From Escarpia spicata (taxonomy: Eukaryota > Annelida > Polychaeta > Sabellida > Siboglinidae), in contig OZ023211.1 of NCBI GenBank assembly GCA_963995525.1, positions 62,001-126,000 on the forward strand: a stretch of 64,000 nucleotides of DNA, in the 5' to 3' direction. Below the pieces are notes generated by a model, which was not told where the DNA came from, made no database searches, and saw only the letters and a program-made list of their open reading frames with translations. Positions 9,094 to 20,236 of the stretch are shown in pieces. Within the stretch, counting starts at the first letter, position 1; each line of letters opens with the position of its first letter. The position numbers and the translations under genes are program-made.

Positions 9094-10570
9094 ATGGCTT
9101 TATCCAGGAAACACATTAAAGTTGGAGATGCTAAAGTGTTTGACACGGAAAAATCTATGCAAGAGCCACGTGCTTGCAGTCTAGCGCACGCGATCTTGAC
9201 ACAACCATGCTAATGGGCCATGAACTAGCATCTATTCCTACATCTATGTTAGATGAAAATGGAAATATGAGGGATGGCAAAACGAAATCCAATCTGAAGG
9301 ATGCGCTCAAGGTGGAAGTGTCAAGACGGCTGACTGGACAAGATGTGCAGGCAACGTTCCTCGATGGGTGCACTGTCTTCTGGGCCTTGCCAACATATGG
9401 CACTGTACACGATTACCTTGTTCGGTTGTGCAGTTACCTGGACAGTCACTTAGCAAAATGTGACGTCTACCTAGTGTTCGACAGATACATTTAGGGCAGT
9501 ACTAAGAAGGCAACCCGACGCGGCAAGGACAGAGGAGCAAGCAGAGTCTACACATTACGTTGCACAGCTCGCCTGCCACCATTAAAAGTCGTCCTAACCC
9601 TCACCATGAACAAAGATCAACTGATTGCACTCATCGTCGAGGACTTGGTTTCGCACAAGGCTGACTTTCAAAAGCATAAACTAATCGTCACTGGCAGATA
9701 CCCGGTTCCTGTAGAAATCGCAAATGGTTGTGTAAGCAAACGCCAAGACATGGCTAGGAGGAGGGAGACACTCTGATTGTGCAACAAGTTTCACGTGTAG
9801 AGGATGGTACCGTCCTGGTCGGTGCAGATGACACCGATATCTTTGTTCTCTTGTTGTATTTCTGTCACAAAAGCAATATATCCTGCAAAGTTCTACTGGT
9901 TTCACCAATTCAAGGGCAAAATGTCCTAGATATCAGAGCTGCTGCAGAAGAGCATAGCTCTATCGTCCCAGATCTACTAGCAGCTCACGGTCTGACAGGT
10001 TGTGATACTGTGGCGTCATACGTTGGCGTTGGCAAGGTTGCAGCTCTGAAAGTTCTGAGACATGGCCAACATTCTCTCAAATTATTTGGAAACACAGGCA
10101 GACCACCTTTTTCGAAAGTAGTGGAACATGTCACACACTTCATGCTTCACGCCAACAAATGTGGTTTTCTAAAGTAAGCAGAAGTAAAGTTTCCGCACCA
10201 AAGCTGTGTTCATCACCACCCACAGGTGAAGCGTTCGAACAAAATGTCGCCAGAGCCCATCTGCAAGTTGCAATTTTGCTTCATGCTTTGGACCCAAACT
10301 CACCTGTACCAGACTCTACATCTTACGGTTGGTGGCAGGATGAGGGGACTATTGCGCTCAGTCCAACACTTCGTTAGCCTCAACTGGGTTGCTAAAGTTG
10401 ACCAAATGCTCGTGTCGAAGTGAAATGCCATGTCGCACGAACAAGTGCAGCTGCAACAGCTCTGACAAGGCATGCACACCAGTTTGCACATGTCAGGGTG
10501 GACAAGCCTGCCAAAATGAAAGCGGCTAGTAAGTTCTACATGATGGAGATGAAGAGGACTGATGCTTAGA
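9094..10570 (+). pseudogene. FEN1/XPG-like nuclease-type protein of the inverted-repeat transposon, frameshifted
   Basis: N-terminal part from ATG 9094: a one-base loss near 9150 shifts the frame into HELASIPTSMLDENGNMR (about 9220-9280) and DVYLVFDRYI (9461-9490), with a stop after it. Middle: VLVGADDTDIFVLLLYF (about 9809-9860), which resembles the acidic I-region of FEN1/XPG and PIN nucleases. Then LTGCDTVASYVGVGKVAALK (near 9990-10050), which fits the helix-3-turn-helix DNA-binding motif of FEN1-type nucleases. C-terminal: a third frame at 10428-10497 gives a cysteine-rich tail (CRTNKCSCN...CTPVCTC). At least three frame breaks exclude a working product. The domain reading is mine from motif shape; a search should confirm it. 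Confidence 0.6.
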
Positions 10571-10723
10571 AAGGTAAGAATTTCACGAAATGATCATCTT
10601 ATGTAATTCTCCTCACATAATAACACATGGAACTTTAATTGTGTAATGTTCTTATGTTTTTAGTTCGTGGAACATGAAATATAGTCTTTTTTGCATCGTC
10701 GGCAACAATTTGTAGCATACTTA

Positions 10724-10985
10724 TGGCCGCAATTTTTTTTTCTTTAAATTTTTTCATATCAGTTATGGTGGAATCGAATTCCTCATGTCTGGAAACATAT
10801 AAAACAACATTTTAATCATGTGTGTATCTTGTCTGGTTGCAAATATATGAGAAGTTGATTTTGGCGGCCATTTTGTATTTTTTTCATTTCAAAATGCCCA
10901 AGGCTGAAAACTCCAGACCCACCTGGATATCATTATATGCGAATAATCAACAAAGAAAAAACTATATCAGGCAAAAAGAGGTCAG
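10724..10985 (-). repeat. right terminal inverted repeat of the FEN-like transposon
   Basis: Reverse complement of 8700-8968. It contains GGCGGCCATTTTG near 10864-10876, the inverted form of the motif in the left repeat. The LINE coding sequence resumes immediately outside. Confidence 0.85.
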
Positions 10986-11016
10986 GTCAAAAAAATGCCC
11001 TTTGGCTGCCGGACTA

Positions 11017-12035
11017 TGAGCTCCGTGTGCGCGTCGGGACAGATGAAATCAGTGCAACTGATCATGTTAGAAATATCGGCGTCCACCTTGATAGACACCT
11101 GGATATGACTATGCAAGTGTCACGAACTATCAGCACTTGCTCGCTGCACCTGCGAAACATCGGGTTGATTCACCGTTACCTCACTCAACAGCGGAACGGG
11201 TAGTCAATGCTATGATTACATCCCGTTTGGACTACTGCAACTCTCTACTGTTCGGTACCTCAACCAATAACATCGGTCGATTGCAGCGACTCCAGAATGC
11301 TGCCGCTCGCCTTATTACTCGATAGGCTCGTTGTGAAAGTTCGACCCGTATTCTTCGCGAACTGCATTTGCTACCTATCCAACAGCGCATTGCATTCAAG
11401 ATCGCTGTTCTTACGTACACGGCGCTGCACGAAGATCTCTCGCCTGTCTACATGCACAAACTTGTGCGTGTCTGTATGCCAGCTTCTTCGGTCTGCTGAC
11501 TCAAACGCACTAGTTGTTCCGATAACACGCAGCAGAGCCGGTGACTGTAAATTTGTTCACGCAGTGGCAGCAGTCTGGAACGCTCTGCCGTCAAGTGTTA
11601 CCAGCAAAACATCACTGGAATCATTTACATCTGTCTTGAAGACTCACCTGTTCACTGCAGCGTATATGTAACTAGGATGCATACCAACACTGTTTTACCA
11701 TAGCTGATTGATGTTTAACGTTTAATTATTATTTATTTATCTATTTATTTACTTTCCATATGCATTTTAGCCTAATTTATTGATGTTTAAATTAAGTTTT
11801 GTTTATTTATTAAAATAATAATAACATGATCTTAACTATTTTATTTTATGATATCTTATATCACATTCCTTTTTTACTTCTAATATATTTATTGTCTTAA
11901 TTACTATTATTATTAGTTCATTTTATCTATGATATAACAACTATTGTTTTTTATTCAAATGCTTTATTTTTAACACACATTTGTTTACTGTTGTAAAACG
12001 CCATGTGGCGCTTAACAAAATAAACTATTATTATT
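11017..12035 (+). mobile_element. CR1/Jockey-type LINE, 3' portion (RT C-terminal domain and 3' end)
   Basis: Continuation of the LINE interrupted at 8678. YELRVRVGTDEI, then [33 protein letters not shown] and [15 protein letters not shown] match the RT C-terminal region of the minus-strand copy at 48625-50725. Two frameshifts (near 11200 and 11320) are present. The 3' UTR is AT-rich and ends with GCCATGTGGCGCTTAACAAA and (ATT)n near 12035, as usual for this LINE type. Confidence 0.85.
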
Positions 12036-12138
12036 ATTCTCCTGTGAAACACACTTCCTAGCCAACATGCATGACCTCTTCTCTTATTTCGACTCTAGAA
12101 TCCTGATTTCGAAATGCTAGACATAACAATGTAATACT

Positions 12139-12428
12139 GGTAGTAGTAGTAGTAGTAGTAGTAGCGGTAGTAGTAGTAGTAGTAGTAATAGCAGTAGTAA
12201 TAGTAGTAGTAGTAGTAGTGGTAGTAGTAATAGTAGTAGTAGTAGTAGTAGTAGTAGCTGTTGTAATAGTACTAGTAGTGGTAGTAGTAGTAGTAGTAAT
12301 AGTAGTAGTAGTGGTGGTGGTGGTGGTGGTAGTTGTATTAGTAGTAGTAGTACTAGTTGTAGTGGTAGTAGTAGTAGTAGTAGTAGTAATACTAGTAGTA
12401 GTAATAATAGTAGTAGTAGTAATAGTAG
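12139..12428. repeat. (AGT)n microsatellite, left part
   Basis: Interrupted AGT/GGT/AAT triplets. The array continues at 16853-17100 beyond the gypsy insertion, so both parts were one array. Reading frames through it give poly-Val or poly-Leu and are not genes. Confidence 0.95.
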
Positions 12429-12585
12429 TGTAATATTACTTACAACAACGTATATAAGTAATGTAGAATGTTTATTCAAACATCTATGCACGATGTACAT
12501 CGTGACCGTGTGCCATGTGCTCCGCCCGATCTCTGGACGCATTCACCAACACTAGGTGGCGCCACTGCTTCGCTAGATTACCACA
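12429..12585 (-). repeat. 3' LTR of the gypsy element
   Basis: 157 bp, TG...CA on the plus strand, sharing TGTAATATTACTTA, ACGTATATAAGTAATGTAGA and GGTGGCGCCACTGCTTCGCT with the other LTR. It is slightly longer than the 5' LTR because of an internal difference. Confidence 0.85.
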
Positions 12586-12858
12586 TCTTCCTTTCCATAT
12601 AAACAAATTATTGTTGGTTACACATTTCGAAAGTTGACAATTATAACTTTATGAAGTTCATATTGTCCTTAATGACTGGTCCCAAACACCACCAGTCATA
12701 ACTTTATATTTCCTGGATGTACCTTGATGGGGGTTTTCTAGCACGTTTTGAGGCCCTTGGAAATGACTGCTCGTTTATTATGGGCTTGGGTCGTGCCTGA
12801 CCTTCGTTGCAACTCTTCACTAGCACCCTACTTTCAACCAAGGAATCTGTTGCTGTGT

Positions 12859-13938
12859 TTAAGTCAGCTTGAACTGGGCGGTTCGATTTCTTCTCAGCAT
12901 GACCTCTGAAACTGTCTCAACCTGGTAAGACCGTGGTGCAACTTCTTGTATCACCGTTCCATCCTGGGACCACAGTCCATTGTTATAATTGCGGAGTCTC
13001 ACTCTGTCGCCTGTCTTGAGTGGTGGCAGTGTGCGAGTTCCTTTGTTGTAGTACTTGCTTTGTTTTTCCTTCTGTCTCTGCTTCTTTAGTACCACTTCCT
13101 CCGAGCTGTATAGTGTCAACAAGTCTGTGTTTATTGGTAAGTTTGACCGAAGTTTCTGGTTCATCAACAATTCCGCTGGAGACTTGCCAATCTGTAGAGG
13201 TGTCGTCCGATATATCAGTAAGTTCTTCATGAAATCCTCTCCGCTATCCTGTGATTTCTTCAAGAGATTTGAAAATTTTCACATAACTTTTAGCTAAACC
13301 ATTTGACTTTGGGTAGTGTGGGCTTGAGGTATTATGCACAAATTCCCAGTGCTTTGCAAATTCTGCGCTTACATACTGTGGCCCATTGTCACTAAACAGA
13401 ACATCAGGAATCCCATGTCGTGCAGATATGTCTTTCAGACAATCTATGATCGATCGGCTGTTCACTGTAGTCAAACATTGAACCTCAAAATAGTTTGAGA
13501 AGTAGTCCGTCACTACAGTGTAGTTCTTGCCGTCCCATGTGAACAAATCGCTCTATTTGGCGATTCATGTGGAAGTAGAGGTTCTGTCTGGTGCTGAGGT
13601 TTGTTTTTCATGCAAATTCTGCACTGATTCACCAAATCTGTGATGTCTGTATTCATGAGTGGCCAATACACAACTTCACGAGCACGTTTCTTACATTTGT
13701 CCATTCCCAGATGTCCTAGGTGTATCTTCTCAAGCATGAGCTTCCTCGTGCTTGTGGGAATCCCAATCTTACTTCCCTTGACAATGACACCGTTGATCAC
13801 TAACAATTCTTCTCTGCAATTCCAGAACTCACGGACTTCCATGTCACATGCATCCTTAGTTGGAGGCCATCCTTTCTGGATCATCTCGATAAGAGGCTTC
13901 ATACTCTTACTCACATCTGATTTGGTCCATTCTGGCAC
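12859..13938 (-). pseudogene. gypsy integrase
   Basis: Integrase inserts the cDNA into host DNA. A zinc-binding H2C2 domain is seen at about 13600-13720 (HLGHLGMDKCKKR...CRICMKNKP). The core follows in another frame (13244-13546) with VTDYFSNY and SDNGPQY carrying the two Asp. At the place where SNGLAE is usual the copy reads SNGLAKSYVK, so the third catalytic residue appears to be Lys. The C-terminal part (12859-13263) has GDRVRLRNYNNGLWSQDG. Frameshifts near 13540 and 13255. Confidence 0.8.
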
Positions 13939-13962
13939 TAGAGACTGGCATGTTTGATGTCA

Positions 13963-14550
13963 TCATGTTGACATAAACTTGTACATCTTCTTCTCTAGAA
14001 GACTGGACCTCACTGGGATATGTCGCCCTGGATCAGCTGTGTGTATGAATTGTCCTGGAGTGTACGACACCTTCAGTGTGTATTTCTGGGGTCTGATCAT
14101 AAGTCTCTGTTTTCTCAGTGGGCAATCATTCAAGGACTTCACAAGTGGTTTATGATCGGTTTCAACAATGAATGCTTGTCCATATAGGAACTGATGGAAT
14201 CGTTCACACGCAAACATGATGCTGAGAAGTTCCTTCTCAATTTGTGCGTATCTTGTTTCAGCACTTGTCATCGCTCTGGATGCATACGCTACTGGCTGCC
14301 ATACGCCATCATGTTGTTGCAGAATCACTGCACCAAAACCAAACTGAGACGCATCTGATGAGATTTTCACAGTCTTCGATGGATCGTAGAATTTCAGCAG
14401 AGGCTGAGTGGATAACAAAGTTTTGAGATCTTGCCATGCCTGCTCTTGCTCTCGTCCCCATTGCCACTCAACAGTCTTATCAAGCAGAATTCGGAGTTTC
14501 TCAGTCTTCGTCGACAGGTTGTAGACGAACTTTCCAAGATAATTGACCAT
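13963..14550 (-). pseudogene. gypsy RNase H and connection domain
   Basis: The frame contains the connection region (FLG-like MVNYLGKFVYNLS, then WQWGREQEQAWQDLK) and an RNase H core: ISSDASQFGFGAVILQ (catalytic Asp), IEKELLSIMFACERF and ETDHKPL. RNase H would remove the RNA strand after reverse transcription. The frame ends at 13963, short of the integrase, where a frameshift separates them. Confidence 0.85.
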
Positions 14551-14579
14551 TCCTAGAAATCTCTACACTTCTACCTTGC

Positions 14580-15466
14580 TACTTGGCCTGGGCATGTTCA
14601 TTATGGCAGAAACCTTTCGCTCATCTGGTTAGACCCCACGTTCCGTTAAGACATCACCAACGAACACAAGCTTCTTCACACCTAACTCACACTTGCTTCG
14701 GTTGAGCTTTAAGTTGGTTTCTCGTGGTTTCCAACACATCACGCAGTCGCTCATAATGCTCCGCCTTTGTACCACCCCACACCATGACGTCATCCATCGT
14801 AGTATCGACGTCATCAATATGCTCAAACAACATGTCGACTTTCTTGTGATACACGTCTGGAGCTGATGAGATACCAAACGGAAGCCTGAGAAACTTGAAC
14901 CTACCAAATGGAGTGTTAAAGGCACACAGGTTTGTACTGTCTTCATCAAGTTTCATTTGCCAAAACCCACTAGACGCGTCTAACTTACTGAAGTATTTGG
15001 AATCGCTAAACTGAGCCATTATCTCATCACGTGTTGGTAACTTGTAATGTTCACGCCTAATTGCTCGATTTAGGTCACGTGGGTCAAGACATAAAATGAG
15101 ATCACCGTTTTTCTTTTCAACCAACACTAATGAACTAACCCAATCGGTTGGCTCCTCGACCTTTTCAATAACCTCCAGCTTTCCCATGCGTTCAAGTTCA
15201 TCCCTAAGTTTACCTTTTTGAGCAAATGGTACTTTTCTTGCTGGGTGTACTACTGGAGTGACATTTTCATCGTCCGTGATAGAGTATTCTCCTTCAAGAC
15301 ACCCTAACCCCTGAAACACGTCCTTGTATTCATCTAACAAGTCTGAGTAATCTACCTCAACTGTTTCATCATTTACCACATAGACTATTTTCACAAGACC
15401 TAGTCGCTCACATCTATCAACCCCTAAGATTGCTGGCTTCTTACCAGGTACCACAACAAATGACAC
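14580..15466 (-). pseudogene. gypsy reverse transcriptase
   Basis: RT block seen as EEPTDWVSSLVLVEKKNGD, LCLDPRDLNRAI, FSKLDASSGFWQMKLDE, FNTPFGRFKFLRLPFG and TTMDDVMVWG. The last is the YxDD site, with Thr-Met in place of the usual Tyr-x; a non-Tyr residue occurs in some gypsy lineages, so this may not be a lesion. A frameshift near 14700 and a stop near 14630 follow before the RNase H domain. Confidence 0.88.
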
Positions 15467-15543
15467 ATTTGCAACCTTCCCTTTATGGGATACTTTCCCA
15501 ACACACCGGCCCAGAACTGGAATATCTCCACCATCATAACCCT

Positions 15544-15972
15544 TCAGGGAACAGTTGTCTTATGGACTTTAAATATAGGTTTGAAATGGTTTAGATCATC
15601 TTGAGACAGCACATTAGCATGTACTCCTGTATCAAGCTTACAGGGAACAATACACCGATTCACGATCAGTGGGTGAACCCATTCAGAGTGTACCGAGTTA
15701 ATCAACAGTTCGTCAGTTATCATGTCAACAATGTCAACAAACAGTTCTCCCTGGTCATCTTCATTATCTACGACTTTCACCGACCTCTGGGGACAACATC
15801 TGATAGTTTCCTCGTCTCTGACACTTGGTGCACATCTTGTTATACGCCGGACATCGTCGAGGTGCATGCACAAGTCCACATCTTCTACAGGAGTATTCAT
15901 CATGTCGACCTCCTGCTGTGCCATCCTGCTGTGAAGCATAACTGCTGCTTTGGACCTGGCAGCTTCGTACAT
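15544..15972 (-). pseudogene. gypsy gag tail and retropepsin-type protease
   Basis: The frame ends in VPCKLDTGVHANVLS, the D-T-G active site of a retroviral-type aspartic protease. It is preceded by a degraded gag C-terminal region; the expected zinc knuckle cannot be made out with confidence (CAPSVRDEETIRCCPQ may be its remnant). A stop at 15544 separates it from the RT frame. Confidence 0.7.
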
Positions 15973-16527
15973 CTCCTCACTGTGTTGACCGACGTCCCCT
16001 CAGGCACAATGTGTAGCTCCTGTGCTTGTGTCTTCACTATTTCTGATATTCGCAACAGTTTCTCCCGCGCTGAATTGTCACTTATCCCTCGCACCAACTG
16101 GGTCAGAATCAAGGAATTTTCAAGTGGTGGAAACTCACACGACCTAATTTTTTACCTCAGTTCCGTGATAAACTGGTCAATTGTCTCCCCTTGTTTCTGT
16201 TGGTAGGTGAAGAATTTATGTCTTTCAAATGTCAGGTTCTTCTTGGGTGTACAAATTCTTCAAATTTTGTCAACACATGCTTCAACACCATGGACTGGTT
16301 GGCTATCACTTGATCTTGGACATCTTTTATGTCCCATGTGAACGTATTGTACAGTTCCAGTGCCTCTCCCCTATAACATGTAGCAGTATGGACGTCTTCA
16401 CTCTCTCTGCTTTCCCTGCTGCACCTGACGCCTCTAAATATTTGTCAAACTTCTGTCTGAACTTCGCCCAGTTGTCAGACAAATTCCCTGTGAGCTGCAG
16501 CCCAGGTGATGGGGGTAATTTATCCAT
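15973..16527 (-). pseudogene. gypsy gag
   Basis: Starts with MDKLPPSPGLQLTGNLSDNW and FRQKFDKYLEASGA, typical of the N-terminus of this gypsy gag type. It then changes frame near 16340 and again near 16110 (MILTQLVRGISDNSAREKLL). Gag would form the particle. The ATG at 16527 lies about 180 bp from the 5' LTR, as expected. Confidence 0.75.
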
Positions 16528-16709
16528 AGTTCATTGCACATAGTCAACAATACGGATTACTAGTGAATCTGGTCAACATTTCAGTCACTTGTTATCGCTC
16601 AGTCAATTACTGGGCGATTTAACCATCTCAGTTTTGGCCGATATAACCATCTCAGTTCTATCAATTTCTAGCGCCTAGTTTCCAATATCTCGTGTGTCTT
16701 CTGTCACCA

Positions 16710-16852
16710 TGTAATATTACTTATAACAACGTATATAAGTAATGTAGAACGTTTATTCAAAACATCCCGACCTCTGGACGCATTCACCAACACTACGCGT
16801 GTTCTTATTTAGGTTCAAGAAGGTGGCGCCACTGCTTCGCTAGATTACCACA
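16710..16852 (-). repeat. 5' LTR of the gypsy element
   Basis: 143 bp, matching the 3' LTR apart from an internal deletion and a replaced stretch around 16768-16820. TATATAAG-like bases lie inside it. Both LTRs carry AGGTGGCGCCA, close to a CTCF core. Confidence 0.85.
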
Positions 16853-17012
16853 AGTAGTAGTAGTAATAGTAGTAGTAGTAGTAGTAGTAGTGGTGATGGT
16901 GGTGGTGGTGGTGGTGGTGGTGGTGGTGGTGGTGGTGGTGGTGGTGGTGGTGGTGGTGGTGGTGGCGTTGGCGGTGGTGGTAGTTGTAGTAGTATTAGTA
17001 TTAGTTGTAGTG

Positions 17013-17069
<57 letters not shown>

Positions 17070-17100
17070 ATAGTAGTAGTAGTAGTGATAGTAGTAGTAG
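16853..17100. repeat. (AGT)n / (GGT)n microsatellite, right part
   Basis: Continuation of the 12139-12428 array, with a pure GGT block near 16890-16965. Confidence 0.95.
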
Positions 17101-17925
17101 TGCGAGGTGTCTCTCAGACAATGCCAGCTATCAGTGTGCGAGGTGTCTCTCAGACGATGTCAGCTATCAGTGTGCGAGGTGTCTCTCAGACGATGTCAGC
17201 TATCAGTGTCCGAGGTGTCTCTCAGTCAATGTCAGCTATCAGTGTGCGAGGTGTCTCTCAGACAATGCCAGCTATCAGTGTGCGAGGTGTCTCTCAGACG
17301 ATGTCAGCTATCAGTGTGCGAGGTGTCTGTCAGACGATGTCAGCTATCAGTGTGCGAGGTGTCTCTCAGACAATGCCAGCTATCAGTGTGCGAGGTGTCT
17401 CTCAGACAATGCCAGCTATCAGTGTGCGAGGTGTCTCTCAGACGATGTCAGCTATCAGTGTGCGAGGTGTCTCTCAGTCAATGTCAGCTATCAGTGTCCG
17501 AGGTGTCTCTCAGTCAATGTCAGCTATCAGTGTGCGAGGGGTCTCTTAGACGATGTCAGCTATCAGTGTGCGAGGGGTCTCTTAGACGATGTCAGCTATC
17601 AGTGTGCGAGGGGTCTCTTAGACGATGTCAGCTATCAGTGTGCGAGGGGTCTCTTAGACGATGTCAGCTATCAGTGTGCGAGGGGTCTCTTAGACGATGT
17701 CAGCTATCAGTGTGCGAGGGGTCTCTTAGACGATGTCAGCTATCAGTGTGCGAGGGGTCTCTTAGACGATGTCAGCTATCAGTGTGCGAGGGGTCTCTCA
17801 GACGATGTCAGTTATCAGTGTGCGATGTGTCTCTCAGACAATGCCCGCTATCAGTGTGCGAGGTGTCTCTCACACCATGCCAGGTATACGTGTGCGAGGT
17901 GTCTCTCAGACATGTTTCTACCGCA
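17101..17925. repeat. 36-bp minisatellite, about 23 copies
   Basis: Unit GTGTGCGAGGTGTCTCTCAG + ACGATGTCAGCTATCA. The first 12 copies mix GACAATGCC and GACGATGTC variants. About eight copies (17536-17800) are near-identical GAGGGGTCTCTTAGACGATG units. Because 36 is a multiple of 3 and the unit lacks stops, two frames stay open for 200-270 codons; these are not credible genes. Confidence 0.95.
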
Positions 17926-17929
17926 TGAT

Positions 17930-18900
17930 ATTGCATTTTCATTGGCCTTTTTAAAATGTAATGCTAGAAACTGGAGCATGATCTAATCCTTGCAACTCGC
18001 AGCTGTCGAAGGTTTCGACAGAGACAAGGAAGAAGCAGCAGCACCTAGCGTTAAAGACGATCCATCGACATCCGATCATGTAGGACTTAGGATTACAAAT
18101 TGGAATTATCAAAAGTTTATTACAAATTCTTACGAACTGCGATAGTAAGAGAAAGACTAGGAATCATAGGCTCCTGTGCTCAACAAATATTCGCACTCAG
18201 ACGCATTATAGAGAATTGTTTTAGGCCACCAAGAGCATGGACATGTTTAATCATTGCCGCCCAAAACAATATCTAGCAGTTAAAATGATGCATATATGCT
18301 TTCCCAATGTTATCTAAAAGAGCATATATATCCCTCCAACCATCCCCCCCTCTCTCTCTCTCTCCCTCTCCCCCTCCCTCCCTCCATCTTTCCCCGCCTC
18401 CCACATATTCAGATCCTCGCCACCCCTCGCAAGGCTTCGTTACGCAGGCCTCTATAAACGACCCATAAGTTCCTTTTCAGCACTACTCCCATCCTGTCAC
18501 ACACAGTACACACATCGATTTCATATTCGTTGCATGTCTGTATTGGTTCTTATTTCACGGGCATATTGTATGAAAATAGTTCAATAGTTCTCAGGAAATA
18601 GTGTGTGAGAACAGTCCAAAAGGCCCCAAGAAGTATTGTGTGAGAACTGTTCAAGATGGCGCAAGAAGCGTGTCAGTCGCCACCTTCACCATACCTAGAC
18701 TCAACAAGGCGTTATTGAAAAGTTTATATATCTGCTCGTCTTGTGAACTTTGGCAGTTGTCAAGCTGTCAAGCTATCAAGTGCCGCCCAACAGCCTCTTG
18801 TGATTTATCCTTTCACAGGTCGCTACTCTCGACTGGAGTTGTAACTTTTTCTCACCATTTATCATAGGTTAGTTTTGTCCCTTTGCATCCTAAATACTAT
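17930..18900. other. no gene seen; polypyrimidine tract
   Basis: Unique-looking sequence without convincing frames. A CT/CCT-rich tract lies at about 18335-18400. Confidence 0.5.
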
Positions 18901-18912
18901 CGATCTATCTCT

Positions 18913-19010
18913 ATGCCCGCCTGCCCGCCTGCCCGCCTGCCCGCCCGCCCGCCCGCCCGCCCGCCCGCCCGCCCGCCCGCCCACCTGCCCGTCTGTCCGT
19001 CTGTCTAAGA
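18913..19010. repeat. (CCCG)n tetranucleotide repeat
   Basis: GCCTGCCC units passing into pure CCCG and then GTCTGTCC. GC-rich against an AT-rich background. Confidence 0.9.
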
Positions 19011-20125
19011 ACTTTGATAGTACAGTTTCGTCGGTGTGTGGGAGAGGTAGAATTGTAAGAATAGCACAGAGACGGTCATACAACAGAGATTATCGTACAC
19101 TATAACAGAGATGGCCATATAAGATCAGCTACTCTGACATTGATCACAGATGTGATCACATAGTAGAGAGTACTGTGACACGTGTCACGTACTCTCTCAC
19201 CACACTCATCGAATCCACGCATTTGAAATACGACTTGTGGCCCATTTATCATGTGGCGACAGGTGAGTAGTTTAACTTGATCTGAGCGTTGGAACTGTCA
19301 GGATCAATTGTCTGTTCACAACATAAAAATTATGACTATACAGCATATAACACAACTCTCAAAATTCGCATATTTGCCAGAAAAAAACAACTGAAGATGT
19401 GTTTGAAATATTTTAACAAGCAGCTAAAAGAATTCCTAAACATGTAGTACATATTACACGACGTATAGATAAGAAAGTACATGTTGTACAGTGCGCATGA
19501 CATGCGGCTGTTCAGAATGCACAACATGTTGTACACGTTGCACGATATGTTGTACAGCACGCACGGCATATATTACAAAATGTGAAAACACGTCAATGGG
19601 AATGTATGAACGTGTAGAAGCCAAGGTCATAGAAGCCAAGGTCATAGAAGATCATAGAATTTGTGTGTCGATTTATTCTGGTCGTACATGTAAAAAATTA
19701 TATAGCACGAAATAGTAATAAGAGATGTGAATTTAAATATAAGGTCTTTTTGTAGTTAACAGTAGCCTAGTCGGGCGTTTGCTCAAAATCATCATTCTAA
19801 TGGCCACTTACGTTGTTGCCGCCAAAAAGCGTGACCCTAGAGTTCGCGCGGAAGGTTAAGTGGTATTTACTTACATTCGTAGATAAACACTTTATCTGGC
19901 GACATTTGTCAGTCAACCGTTTACAAGCGACAACCGCAGTGTGTTTTTGTTGAAGGTACTGGGTAATTCATTATTAATCAGTATTCTTAAAAACGTATTT
20001 TTATTAACACTGTTTGGGCGCCATAATAATGTTAAATAGTTATTACTCTAAAAAGCACCACATTTATGCAATTATATTCATTGGCGCTATACTTAAACGG
20101 CATATTACATTGTGTAATGTTATTG
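19011..20125. other. no gene seen
   Basis: Short frames only, none with recognisable motifs. A local duplication AGAAGCCAAGGTCATAG lies at about 19616-19650, and runs of TGTTGTACA-type words occur at 19480-19560. Confidence 0.5.
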
Positions 20126-20127
20126 TC

Positions 20128-20161
20128 ATATGTGTGTGTGTGTGTGTGTCTGTGTGTGTGC

Positions 20162-20234
<73 letters not shown>

Positions 20235-20236
20235 TA
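20128..20236. repeat. (TG)n then (GCGT)n microsatellite
   Basis: A GT run changes into a pure GCGT tetranucleotide array of about 18 units. Open frames across it are repeat artefacts. Confidence 0.95.

Larger units (their letters stand above)
8679..11014 (+). mobile_element. 2.3-kb inverted-repeat DNA transposon with FEN1/PIN-like nuclease gene
   Basis: Inserted in the LINE between the codons of its RT C-terminal region. The ends are inverted repeats of about 270 bp. A TA dinucleotide lies just outside each candidate end (8677-8678 and 11015-11016), but the 12-bp outermost match (AGTCCAGCAGCC / GGCTGCCGGACT) also resembles LINE sequence at this spot, so the exact ends and target duplication are uncertain. 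The element carries one decayed gene (9094-10570) with an XPG/FEN1-like core and a cysteine-rich tail. No DDE transposase is seen. The Academ superfamily, some members of which are described with an XPG-type domain, is the first family to compare. Confidence 0.7.
12429..16852 (-). mobile_element. complete but decayed Ty3/gypsy LTR retrotransposon
   Basis: Two LTRs (12429-12585 and 16710-16852) start TG and end CA and are flanked by the 5-bp target duplication AGTAG (12424-12428 and 16853-16857), inside an (AGT)n array. In element orientation a primer-binding-like TGGTGACAG abuts the 5' LTR (16709 downward), and a purine tract GGAAAGGAAGA abuts the 3' LTR (12596-12586). Order gag, protease, RT, RNase H, integrase is the Ty3/gypsy order. 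No envelope gene is seen. Frameshifts and stops occur in each domain. Confidence 0.9.

Noticed and set aside
15601..16543. Plus-strand frames of 201 and 104 codons
   Set aside because: Shadows of the minus-strand gypsy gag and protease.
16840..17928. Long poly-Val/poly-Leu and SVRGVSQTMSAI-type frames
   Set aside because: Products of (AGT)n, (GGT)n and the 36-bp minisatellite; open in more than one frame.
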